Of a stretch of DNA of 64,000 bases, positions 1-5,837 are shown piece by piece; the stretch's first letter is position 1; every line of letters begins with the position of its first letter. The notes beneath the pieces are model-generated. The model was not told the origin of the DNA. It saw only the letters and a list, made by a program, of their open reading frames with translations, and did not search any database. The translations under genes were made by a program, and so were the position numbers. The stretch covers positions 620,001 through 684,000 of the forward strand of contig NZ_BROH01000001.1 of the NCBI RefSeq assembly GCF_027923545.1, given 5' to 3'. This DNA comes from Sinisalibacter aestuarii (GTDB taxonomy: Bacteria > Pseudomonadota > Alphaproteobacteria > Rhodobacterales > Rhodobacteraceae).

Positions 1-1
1 G

Positions 2-514
2 CGCCCCGAGGCGATCATCGCGCTGCGGCGCTGGCGCGGTGCCATCGCGGCGGCTGCGGTGCTGGCGCTCGGGCTGTGGTGGGGGCTGACCTCGCTTGGG
101 CTGATCCGCTGGATCGGCTGGGCGCTGGTGCTGGGGGGCGCGGCGCTGCTCTGGGCGTCGGCGCAGCGGGCGCGCTTTCATGGCGGGCATGGCGGGCTTG
201 GCGTTGTCGAGGTGGATGAACGCCAGATCGCCTATTTCGCCCCCGTGGGTGGCGGGATCGTCTCGCTCGATATGCTCTCGGAGGTGGCCATCGGGCCGGA
301 CCGGGCGGGCTTGCCTGTCTGGCGTTTCACCGCCGGGGGCGAGATCCTGCGCGTGCCGGTGAGCGCGGAGGGGACGGAAGCGCTGTTCGATGCGCTGACG
401 GCTCTGCCGGGCGTGGATATCGAAGCCGCGATCCGGGCGAGCCGCTCAGGCCCGGCGGGCCTCACGGTGATCTGGCGCGCGCCGCCGCGGCCGGGGGTGC
501 ACCGGCTCCACTGA
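2..514 (+). CDS. Membrane protein of unknown function, 5' end outside the window
   Basis: The reading frame is open from the first bases of the window, so the GTG at 59 need not be the start and the gene probably begins upstream. About 170 residues are visible. Two adjacent hydrophobic stretches (roughly visible residues 13-33 and 35-53) look like a membrane hairpin. They are followed by a soluble region with alternating hydrophobic residues suggestive of a small beta domain, and a proline-rich tail. I do not recognise a family. It lies about 160 bases upstream of the MscS-type gene on the same strand, but nothing links their functions. Confidence 0.7.
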   Translation, partial: RPEAIIALRRWRGAIAAAAVLALGLWWGLTSLGLIRWIGWALVLGGAALLWASAQRARFHGGHGGLGVVEVDERQIAYFAPVGGGIVSLDMLSEVAIGPDRAGLPVWRFTAGGEILRVPVSAEGTEALFDALTALPGVDIEAAIRASRSGPAGLTVIWRAPPRPGVHRLH

Positions 515-672
515 CATCCGGCGGCGCGGCGCCGGGGCTTTGTGCGGGTGGATACCGGGCGGGTTTTGCCGAGAAGCGGGCGGGCCCGGGCGCTTCTTCC
601 TCTTGTTTCAAAGCCTGCGCGATGCCACAGGGTAGGCGCCAACGGGTTTGACGCAAGTAAGGGGTGCACGGG

Positions 673-1977
673 ATGGACAACCTGATCGAGAAGGCGCTGG
701 CGGCTGCGCAGGATGGCTGGGAGATCGCCCAGGGCTGGCTGACCTCGCCTGCCGCATGGTCGCAATTCGCGCTGCTGGTGCTGGCCTATCTCGCCGCATT
801 TTTCGCGGCCAAGCGGCTTGGCCCGGTGCTGAAGCGGGTGATCGCGCCGCCGGAGGCGCAGCGCCACATCGTTGCGCGGGCGCGCCGCTTCGTGCTGATC
901 TTTCTGCCGCTGCTGCTGCCGCTTCTGGCCTATGCCTTCACCGCGATGGGCGAACAGGTGACGCGCTCGCTCTTCGGCTCCGGCGCGGTGATCGCCTTCG
1001 GCAAGCGGGTGTTCCTGTTCCTCGCCGCGCGCATTCTGGTGAAGCACATCGTCACCGACCCGTTCCTGCGCCTGCTTGGCCGCTATATCCTCGTGCCCGT
1101 CGCCGCGCTCTACGCGCTTGGGCTGACCGACGAAATCGTCGTCTGGCTTGCCGGGCTTACGGTGACGATGGGCAATATCTCGTTCTCGGTGCTGTCCATC
1201 GTGCGCGGGGTGATCGCGGGGGGCGTGCTGTTCTGGCTCGGGCGCTGGTCGAACGATCAGTCGGCGGCCTTTATCGGCCAGCAGCAAGACCTGCGCCCGG
1301 CCACCCGCACGCTGGCGATCAAGGCGGCGGAGATCGCGATTTTCGGCGCCGCCTTCCTTTTGCTGATGAACATCATGGGTATCTCGCTGACCTCGCTCGC
1401 CGTGCTTGGCGGCGCGATCGGTGTGGGCCTTGGCTTCGGGCTGCAGAAGATCGCGTCGAACTTCATTTCGGGGGTGATCCTGCTGCTCGAAGGGCAGGCG
1501 ACCGTGGGCGATTATGTGGAGCTGGATGGCGGCGAGGCGGGCACCATCGTGAAGATGACCGCGCGTGCCGCGATTCTGGAAACCTTCGACGGGCGCTGGA
1601 TCGTGGTGCCGAACGAGGATTTCATCGTCACCCGGGTGACGAACTATTCCGATTCGGGCAGCGCCAACCGCTATGAGGCGCCCTTTTCCGTCTCCTACAA
1701 GACCGACATCAACCGCGTGCCGGCGATCATCGAGGCGGCGGTGGCGAAGCTCGATTTCGTTCTCACCGATCCGGAGGGCCCGGATTGCGAGCTGCGCGGC
1801 TTTGGCGAGTCGGGCATTGATTTTGCCTGCGAATTCTGGGTGAACGGCATTGACGACGGGCGCAACAAATACACGTCTCAGGTGCTTTTCGCGATCTGGA
1901 ACGCGCTGAAGGAGGCCGATATCGAGATCCCCTATCCGCATCGGGTGATCGAGATAAAGGGCGGCGGCGCGGCGTGA
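673..1977 (+). CDS. MscS-family mechanosensitive ion channel
   Basis: Predicted 434-residue inner-membrane channel that would open under membrane tension to release solutes. Several hydrophobic helices lie in the first 240 residues. The last is followed at about residues 243-262 by the glycine/alanine-rich pore helix typical of MscS (GVGLGFGLQKIASNF), then the beta domain (QATVGDYVEL) and a mixed alpha/beta C-terminal domain. The ATG at 673 was chosen over the in-frame GTG at 664 because a purine-rich AAGGGG lies 8-9 bases before it. Its TGA overlaps the GTG start of the following flavoprotein by four bases, suggesting translational coupling. Longer than E. coli MscS, as in the YbdG/YnaI-like members; the subfamily is not certain. 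Confidence 0.93.
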   Translation: MDNLIEKALAAAQDGWEIAQGWLTSPAAWSQFALLVLAYLAAFFAAKRLGPVLKRVIAPPEAQRHIVARARRFVLIFLPLLLPLLAYAFTAMGEQVTRSLFGSGAVIAFGKRVFLFLAARILVKHIVTDPFLRLLGRYILVPVAALYALGLTDEIVVWLAGLTVTMGNISFSVLSIVRGVIAGGVLFWLGRWSNDQSAAFIGQQQDLRPATRTLAIKAAEIAIFGAAFLLLMNIMGISLTSLAVLGGAIGVGLGFGLQKIASNFISGVILLLEGQATVGDYVELDGGEAGTIVKMTARAAILETFDGRWIVVPNEDFIVTRVTNYSDSGSANRYEAPFSVSYKTDINRVPAIIEAAVAKLDFVLTDPEGPDCELRGFGESGIDFACEFWVNGIDDGRNKYTSQVLFAIWNALKEADIEIPYPHRVIEIKGGGAA

Positions 1978-3146
1978 GCCGGGCGCTGGTCATCGGGGCC
2001 GGGCCGGCCGGGCTGATGGCGGCGGATGCGCTTGCCGGGGCGGGGCTTTCGGTGCTGGTGGCCGAGGCCAGGCCCTCGGTGGGCCGCAAGCTGCTGATGG
2101 CGGGGAAATCCGGCCTCAATCTCACCAAGGACGAGCCGCTCGACGTTTTTTTGAGTGCCTATTCCGGCAGCGTGGCGGGGCCGGTGCGCGAGGCGGTGGC
2201 GGCGTTCGGCCCCGAGGCGGTTGCCGATTGGGCGCGCGGACTGGGGCAGGCGGTGTTTACCGGCTCGTCGGGCCGGGTCTTTCCCAAAGCGATGAAAGCC
2301 TCGCCGCTTCTGCGCGCCTGGCTGCAGGCGCTGGACGGGCGGGGGATCGAGGTGTGCACCCGCTGGCGCTGGCTGGGGTTCGATGGCGACGGGCTGGCCT
2401 TCGACACGCCGGGGGGGCGTGAGGTGCTGCGCCCGGAGGTGACGGTTCTGGCGCTCGGCGGTGCGAGTTGGGCGCGGCTCGGCTCGGACGGCGCCTGGGC
2501 GGATGGGCTTGCCGCGAAAGGCGTGGCGCTCGCGCCCTTCGCGCCGGCCAATGCCGGGCTTTCGGTGGCGTGGTCGGCGCATATGCGCAGGCATTTCGGC
2601 GCGCCGGTGAAGGTGGCGCGGCTCACGGCGGGTGAGACCAGCCTGCGCGGGGAATTCGTGATCTCGTCGCGCGGGCTGGAAGGCAGCGCGATCTACGCGG
2701 TGTCGAAAGCGGTGCGCGAGGGGGCGGCGCTTAGGCTCGATCTTTGCCCGGACTGGTCGCCGGACGAGGTGGCCGCCCGCCTGGCCCGCCCGCGCGGCAA
2801 GGCGACGATGGCGGCCCATCTGCGCAAGGCGCTCAAGCTCGACCCGGCGCGCCTGGCGCTGCTGATGGAATTTGGCCGCCCGCTGCCGGACGGTGCTGCG
2901 CTGGCGCGGCTGGTGAAGGCGCTGCCGGTGCGTCATGCGGGGCTGCGCCCGCTCGACGAGGCGATCTCGACCGCCGGGGGCATTCATGCCGACGCGCTGG
3001 ACGGCTTCATGCTGCGGGCGCTGCCGGGGGTATTCGCCGCCGGGGAAATGCTGGATTGGGAAGCGCCGACCGGGGGCTATCTGCTCACCGGCTGTCTGGC
3101 CACGGGGCGGGCTGCGGGCGCCGCGGCGGCGCGTCGGGCTGGCTGA
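1974..3146 (+). CDS. FAD-dependent flavoprotein of the HI0933/BaiN-like family (TIGR03862 type)
   Basis: A 390-residue flavoprotein. The N-terminus has the dinucleotide-binding motif GAGPAG at residues 6-11, followed by the family's GRKLLMAGKSGLN block around residues 38-50. The C-terminal part carries the second FAD contact region (TAGGI...GVFAAGEMLDWEAPTGGY). Members are annotated as NAD(P)/FAD-dependent oxidoreductases and the physiological substrate is generally unknown, so no reaction is assigned. The GTG start overlaps the stop of the channel gene by four bases. A strong hairpin follows the stop, so this appears to end a two-gene unit. Confidence 0.9.
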   Translation: MSRALVIGAGPAGLMAADALAGAGLSVLVAEARPSVGRKLLMAGKSGLNLTKDEPLDVFLSAYSGSVAGPVREAVAAFGPEAVADWARGLGQAVFTGSSGRVFPKAMKASPLLRAWLQALDGRGIEVCTRWRWLGFDGDGLAFDTPGGREVLRPEVTVLALGGASWARLGSDGAWADGLAAKGVALAPFAPANAGLSVAWSAHMRRHFGAPVKVARLTAGETSLRGEFVISSRGLEGSAIYAVSKAVREGAALRLDLCPDWSPDEVAARLARPRGKATMAAHLRKALKLDPARLALLMEFGRPLPDGAALARLVKALPVRHAGLRPLDEAISTAGGIHADALDGFMLRALPGVFAAGEMLDWEAPTGGYLLTGCLATGRAAGAAAARRAG

Positions 3147-3151
3147 GAGAG

Positions 3152-3190
3152 CCGGGGGTTTGCCACCCCCGGACCCCCGGCGAGTATTTT
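3152..3190 (+). terminator. Probable transcription terminator after the flavoprotein gene
   Basis: A perfect 7 bp GC stem, CCGGGGG (3152-3158) with CCCCCGG (3166-3172), is followed after about 12 bases by a run of five T (3186-3190). The stem-to-T distance is longer than ideal, but the position directly after the stop codon supports the call. Confidence 0.6.
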
Positions 3191-3210
3191 TGCAAGGATG
3201 AAGGGGCCGT

Positions 3211-3218
3211 TAAGGTTA
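3211..3218. repeat. Left copy of 8 bp target-site duplication
   Basis: TAAGGTTA lies directly outside the left terminal inverted repeat and is repeated exactly at 5659-5666 outside the right one. Eight bases is the duplication length known for the IS1595 family. Confidence 0.92.
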
Positions 3219-3236
3219 GGCGATGACATACTTGAC
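3219..3236 (+). repeat. Left terminal inverted repeat of the IS1595-like element
   Basis: 18 bp, exact inverted match to 5641-5658. Similarity continues imperfectly for about 10 more bases inward. The inner end forms part of the transposase promoter -35 box. Confidence 0.93.
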
Positions 3237-3260
3237 AAACCAGACCTAATTTCATATATT
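3232..3260 (+). promoter_or_regulatory. Sigma-70-type promoter for the transposase, starting inside the left inverted repeat
   Basis: TTGACA (3232-3237), a 17-base spacer and TATATT (3255-3260) form a near-consensus promoter about 20 bases before the transposase start. Because the -35 lies in the inverted repeat, transposase binding could repress its own gene (inference). Confidence 0.75.
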
Positions 3261-3280
3261 GGAGTCAAGGAGATAAGGTT

Positions 3281-4225
3281 ATGTCAGTTCTTTCCGCCGC
3301 CTACATGCACGACGAGTCCGCCGCCTTCGAGCACGTTGAAAGCCTGCTGTGGCCGGATGGCACGGTCTGCCCGCATTGCGGCGTGGTAGATAACGCCTAC
3401 AAACTGACCGGCGTGCGCTCCAAACCGAGCAAGAAGAACCCGGAAGGCAAAGAGCGCCATGGCCTCTACAAGTGCAAGGAATGCGGTAAGCAATACACGG
3501 TCCGCAAAGGCACCATCTTCGAAGAAAGCCACATCGACCTTCACCTATGGCTCCAAGCCATTCACCTGATGGTGTCCAGCAAGAAGGGCATCAGCAGCCA
3601 CCAACTCGCGCGCACGCTGGAAATCACGCAGAAGTCCGCGTGGTTCCTGTCTCACCGTATCCGCGAAGCAATGCGCGATGGCGATCTGTCTCCGATGGGT
3701 GGCGGCGGCGGCGTGGTGGAAGCTGACGAAACGTTCATCGGCAATGACCCGGATCGACCGAAGAAACCGGGCCAGCGTCACTATCACCACAAGATGAAGG
3801 TTCTGAGCCTTGTGGATCGCAACAGCGGTCGTGCAAAAAGCTTCGTGGTCGATGCGGTCAACAAGAACACGATCCTTCCGATCCTTCAGGAGAACATGGC
3901 GCGCGAAGCCCGCCTGTTCACGGATGAAGGCTCTTGGTATCTGCCGGTTGGCCGCGAGTTCGCGGATCATCAGACCGTTCAGCACCGCAAAGATGAGTAT
4001 GTGCGCGGCGAAGTCACCACGAACACGGTCGAAGGATATTTCTCGATCTTCAAGCGCGGCATGAAAGGTGTGTATCAGCACACCAGTAAACGCCACTTGC
4101 ACCGCTATCTCGCGGAATTTGATTTCCGCTATAACCATCGGATCGCAAATGGTGTGGATGATCGGTCAAGGGCTACAATTGCCCTACAATCAATTGTAGG
4201 AAAGCGCCTAACCTATGCGCAATAG
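3281..4225 (+). CDS. IS1595-family (ISXO2-like) transposase
   Basis: A 314-residue transposase that would catalyse movement of the 3219-5658 element. An N-terminal zinc ribbon is formed by C30/C33 and C65/C68. A helix-turn-helix-like segment follows (about residues 100-125). The ISXO2-type catalytic domain shows D149 (VEADETFIG), D215 (LFTDEGSWY) and the downstream NTVEGYFSIFKRG block with E251 and K258, matching the DDE-K arrangement known for this family. The gene looks intact from zinc ribbon to C-terminus and ends in TAG. ATG at 3281 is preceded by AAGGAGATAAGG. The transposase is intact and the target duplication perfect, so the element may still be active (inference). Confidence 0.95.
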   Translation: MSVLSAAYMHDESAAFEHVESLLWPDGTVCPHCGVVDNAYKLTGVRSKPSKKNPEGKERHGLYKCKECGKQYTVRKGTIFEESHIDLHLWLQAIHLMVSSKKGISSHQLARTLEITQKSAWFLSHRIREAMRDGDLSPMGGGGGVVEADETFIGNDPDRPKKPGQRHYHHKMKVLSLVDRNSGRAKSFVVDAVNKNTILPILQENMAREARLFTDEGSWYLPVGREFADHQTVQHRKDEYVRGEVTTNTVEGYFSIFKRGMKGVYQHTSKRHLHRYLAEFDFRYNHRIANGVDDRSRATIALQSIVGKRLTYAQ

Positions 4226-4353
4226 ACTTCTGATTCACGCAAATGACAATGCGTTATGAAGTTCTTCACCGCAGGAAAAATAATCTTACATTGAATTTAA
4301 GTGGTGGCAGAAATCCTTGCACGGAACCGGCTTGCCGGGCTGCGTCTACCACG

Positions 4354-4381
4354 AAAAGAGGGAGCGGATACCCGCTCCCTC
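4354..4381 (-). terminator. Terminator for the minus-strand cargo operon
   Basis: A perfect 10 bp stem, GAGGGAGCGG (4358-4367 on +) with CCGCTCCCTC (4372-4381), has a 4-base loop and, on the minus strand, TTTT immediately after it. It lies just downstream of the 38-residue gene. The same 10-mer CCGCTCCCTC recurs at 4544-4553 upstream of that gene. Confidence 0.75.
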
Positions 4382-4400
4382 CGAGTTCAGAAGTGGATGG

Positions 4401-4517
4401 TCAGAGTTCGATCCTGAACGCTTTCTTTCCGTACCACTTGGCCCAGATACGACGACCGTCCTTTGTCGTGATGTAGGGCCGATAGACGACACGCTTGTCG
4501 TCTTTTGGTTTGTCCAT
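4401..4517 (-). CDS. Small basic conserved-looking protein (38 aa), element cargo
   Basis: Encodes 38 residues beginning MDKPKDDKRVVYRPY and ending in the basic/aromatic stretch WAKWYGKKAFRIEL, then TGA. A strong ribosome site (GAGGAG) lies about 6 bases before the ATG. The pattern 'V-Y-R-P-Y-I-T-T-K-D-G-R-R-I' resembles small hypothetical proteins I recall from other alphaproteobacteria; this is a recollection, not a search result. Function unknown; size and charge would suit nucleic-acid binding. It is the last gene of a minus-strand unit with the UUA tRNA and the 147-residue protein, and is flanked by an RNA hairpin upstream (4544-4589) and a terminator downstream. Confidence 0.75.
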   Translation of the reverse strand: MDKPKDDKRVVYRPYITTKDGRRIWAKWYGKKAFRIEL

Positions 4518-4543
4518 AGGGGTTCTCCTCTATTGGACGTGAA

Positions 4544-4589
4544 CCGCTCCCTCAGATTTGCTTTCCACGGCTAGTGTCTGAGGGGGCGG
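4544..4589 (-). other. Intercistronic RNA hairpin upstream of the 38-aa gene
   Basis: A 13 bp stem with a single G-U wobble (arms 4544-4556 and 4577-4589) encloses a 20-base loop between the 147-aa and 38-aa genes. One arm is identical over 10 bases to the 5' arm of the downstream terminator, so the transcript could pair alternatively. Could be a processing or attenuation element. Confidence 0.55.
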
Positions 4590-4605
4590 GCCTTCTGAGC
4601 GACAT

Positions 4606-5049
4606 TCAGAACGCTTTGTCGCCCGAGGTTCTCATTCTGTGCACCACTCCTGAAACCGGATAGGCTGGTGCAGGTTTTGGTTGAGATTGACTGGGTTCTT
4701 GATTCGCAAACTCTGTAAGGCGGTAAACATCATCGTCATAAACAACCACGCCGTCATGCTTGAGACGCGAAAGCAGACTGGATACGGAGCCTCGCTCTAG
4801 TTCGATCCCTTTTCCCTTCGCCAGATCCAAAGCAGAATTTGCATTTAGGCCTTTGCTCCCAACTTCGGTCAGCAGATCAATGACAGTCTGCTTGACACTA
4901 CCCTTTCTTGCCCTGCCACCTTTCTTAGCGGCTGGCACCTCTTGAAGCATTTCAAGCAGTAGAGTTTCTTGGGCTTTGAGTTTCTCAATGTCGCGCTGGA
5001 TAACTTCCAGGCGCATACGAAGATCAGCCATAGTGGGCGCTCTTGCCAT
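4606..5049 (-). CDS. Coiled-coil plus winged-helix-like protein of unknown function (147 aa), element cargo
   Basis: Residues about 8-38 form a probable coiled coil (regular leucine/isoleucine spacing with E/K/R). A basic linker (KKGGRARKGS, about 42-51) and a roughly 60-residue segment with winged-helix character follow (KQTVIDLLTEVG...SSLLSRLKHDGVVVYDDDVYRL). A proline/glutamine-rich tail ends the protein. This suggests a dimeric DNA-binding protein, possibly a regulator of the element (inference). The ATG at 5049 has a strong AAGGAGG. It starts only 16 bases after the CCA end of the UUA tRNA, so both are probably on one transcript. It ends in TGA. The chromosomal family is unknown to me. 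Confidence 0.85.
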   Translation of the reverse strand: MARAPTMADLRMRLEVIQRDIEKLKAQETLLLEMLQEVPAAKKGGRARKGSVKQTVIDLLTEVGSKGLNANSALDLAKGKGIELERGSVSSLLSRLKHDGVVVYDDDVYRLTEFANQEPSQSQPKPAPAYPVSGVVHRMRTSGDKAF

Positions 5050-5065
5050 AGCGTCCTCCTTTCAG

Positions 5066-5152
5066 TGGTGGCCCCGGTGGGACTCGAACCCACAAACCTT
5101 GCACGGTGTCCGTTTTAAAGACGGCTGCGTCTACCAATTCCGCTACGGGGCC
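5066..5152 (-). tRNA. Type II (Leu-like) tRNA with anticodon UUA: candidate ochre (UAA) suppressor
   Basis: Complete cloverleaf: acceptor GGCCCCG (5152-5146) pairs perfectly with CGGGGCC, then A73 and an encoded CCA (5068-5066). D-stem GCG/CGC with GG in the loop; T-arm GTGGG-TTCGAGT-CCCAC; long variable arm with ACC/GGT stem. The anticodon stem is CCGT/ACGG (positions 28-31/39-42) with a G27-A43 mismatch at its base. This forces the loop C-T-T-T-A-A-A, so U33 is followed by anticodon U34 U35 A36, which reads UAA. Shifting the register to the usual Leu anticodon UAA destroys every stem pair. A73, A14 and the long arm are leucine-type features. The D-loop resembles alphaproteobacterial tRNA-Leu. 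It has its own promoter and is followed at once by the 147-aa gene. Confidence 0.88.
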
Positions 5153-5188
5153 TATATGTTGTGTCGTGGGCTGTAACCCACGCTTAGG

Positions 5189-5217
5189 ATTGTGGAAGTC
5201 GCCTGCCTAAGAGTCAA
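5189..5217 (-). promoter_or_regulatory. Promoter for the UUA tRNA and downstream cargo genes
   Basis: On the minus strand TTGACT (5217-5212), a 17-base spacer and CACAAT (5194-5189) lie about 37 bases before the tRNA 5' end. A perfect 6 bp hairpin (CGTGGG/CCCACG, 5165-5182) lies between the expected start site and the tRNA. Confidence 0.6.
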
Positions 5218-5369
5218 CGACAACGTTGCTAATATAAATCAGCCGCAAGGATATTAAGCGTTTTCAATGTGTTATGATTCAACTAACTTTTGAAACATCA
5301 ACAGGCAGTTGACTATTCTAGAAATGCGACGATCAGAATTACCGAATCATCCGCGAAAGCAAGACCAAA

Positions 5370-5522
5370 ATGGGCACACAGAAGAAACCACAGAAGTCAC
5401 AATCCGAGAAGTTCAAAGAAGCCGCCCGCGAACTCGGCACAAATGATGACGAAGCCAAGTTCGACGCTGCACTGAAGAAGCTCGCCAAGCCGAAACCGAA
5501 GGAAGGGGAAAGGGGCGAGTAG
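5370..5522 (+). CDS. Small charged protein (50 aa), element cargo
   Basis: Starts ATG at 5370 (MGTQKKPQKSQSEKFKEAAR...) and ends TAG at 5520-5522. The composition, with a lysine-rich N-terminus, a central acidic amphipathic helix (FKEAARELGTNDDEAKFDAALKKLA) and a lysine/proline tail, is that of a real small protein rather than random translation. It resembles short alphaproteobacterial hypothetical proteins I recall, without certainty. No convincing Shine-Dalgarno is visible. The stop codon overlaps the 3' acceptor end of the opposite-strand GAG tRNA by a few bases, so the two genes are interlocked. Function unknown. Confidence 0.65.
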   Translation: MGTQKKPQKSQSEKFKEAARELGTNDDEAKFDAALKKLAKPKPKEGERGE

Positions 5523-5589
5523 GGCCGGGCTCGAACCGGCGACCTCTCGACCCTCAATCGAGCGCGCTAACCAACTGCGCTACCCACTG
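5516..5589 (-). tRNA. Atypical type I tRNA with anticodon GAG
   Basis: A 74-base cloverleaf read on the minus strand: acceptor CAGTGGG/CCTACTC with a C1-C72 mismatch and one G-U; T8 A9; D-stem GCGC/GCGC with loop AGTTGGTTA; anticodon stem CTCGA/TCGAG perfect; loop TTGAGGG giving U33 and anticodon G34 A35 G36; 5-base variable region; T-stem GCCGG/CCGGC with TTCGAGC loop; G73; CCA not encoded. Anticodon GAG would read the Leu codons CUC/CUU, yet the body is type I and has G73, unlike tRNA-Leu, so the charged amino acid cannot be predicted. The unpaired 1-72 position recalls initiator tRNAs, but the anticodon stem lacks their three G-C pairs. Preceded by an inward promoter from the right inverted repeat. 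Confidence 0.8.
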
Positions 5590-5616
5590 ACAACCTCAAA
5601 AGAGGCCGACAGACTT

Positions 5617-5645
5617 TGACTAACTACAATCGTGTGGTGCGTCAA
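5617..5645 (-). promoter_or_regulatory. Inward promoter overlapping the right inverted repeat
   Basis: On the minus strand TTGACG (5645-5640), a 17-base spacer and TAGTCA (5622-5617) lie about 28 bases before the GAG tRNA. The -35 is the mirror copy of the one used by the transposase promoter; the -10 is weaker. Confidence 0.5.
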
Positions 5646-5658
5646 GTATGTCATCGCC
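5641..5658 (-). repeat. Right terminal inverted repeat of the IS1595-like element
   Basis: Exact inverted copy of 3219-3236, followed directly by the second copy of the 8 bp target duplication. Confidence 0.93.
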
Positions 5659-5687
5659 TAAGGTTAATCGGCATTAAGGTTAATGCC
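5659..5687. repeat. TTAAGGTTAA-type dispersed repeat (includes right target duplication 5659-5666)
   Basis: TAAGGTTAATCGGCATTAAGG followed by TTAATGCC contains two TAAGGTTAAT units about 16 bases apart. Joined with 3208-3218 it restores the pre-insertion site as a tandem of this motif. Related sequence lies at 23979-24024 (opposite orientation), and a single AAGGTTAATGCC occurs near 15278. Role unknown. Confidence 0.65.
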
Positions 5688-5837
5688 TGGACAAAGGCCC
5701 GGAGGTGGGGCTGGCCGGGCTGTTGCCGGAGGCGATGGCGGGCGGGGTGAGCGCTCGGGCGCGGTGCTTGGAGGAGAGATGGGAGACCGTTGCCGTGGGA
5801 CAGGCGGGGAAGGATTGCGGGCAGGCTGCACCGGGTG

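Larger units (their letters stand above)
3219..5658 (+). mobile_element. IS1595-family-like transposon with passenger genes and two tRNA-like genes
   Basis: A 2,440 bp element bounded by perfect 18 bp terminal inverted repeats (GGCGATGACATACTTGAC at 3219-3236, its reverse complement at 5641-5658) and a perfect 8 bp direct target duplication. It contains an ISXO2/IS1595-type transposase (+), a 38-residue and a 147-residue protein gene (-), a type II tRNA with anticodon UUA (-), a 50-residue protein gene (+) and a type I tRNA with anticodon GAG (-). Base composition is visibly less GC-rich than the flanking chromosome, consistent with transfer. The intact duplication implies the whole unit moved together. 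It landed inside a chromosomal TTAAGGTTAA repeat. Boundaries are secure; exact subgroup assignment within IS1595 needs database comparison. Confidence 0.93.

Noticed and set aside
232-1941. Long minus-strand open frame opposite the MscS gene
   Set aside because: Rich in Arg, His and Gly without domain-like patterns, opposite a gene with clear MscS motifs. Typical shadow of GC-rich coding DNA.
5066-5152. Ordinary tRNA-Leu with anticodon UAA
   Set aside because: Placing UAA at positions 34-36 requires stem CCGTC with CGGAC, which does not pair; only the register giving UUA forms a stem.
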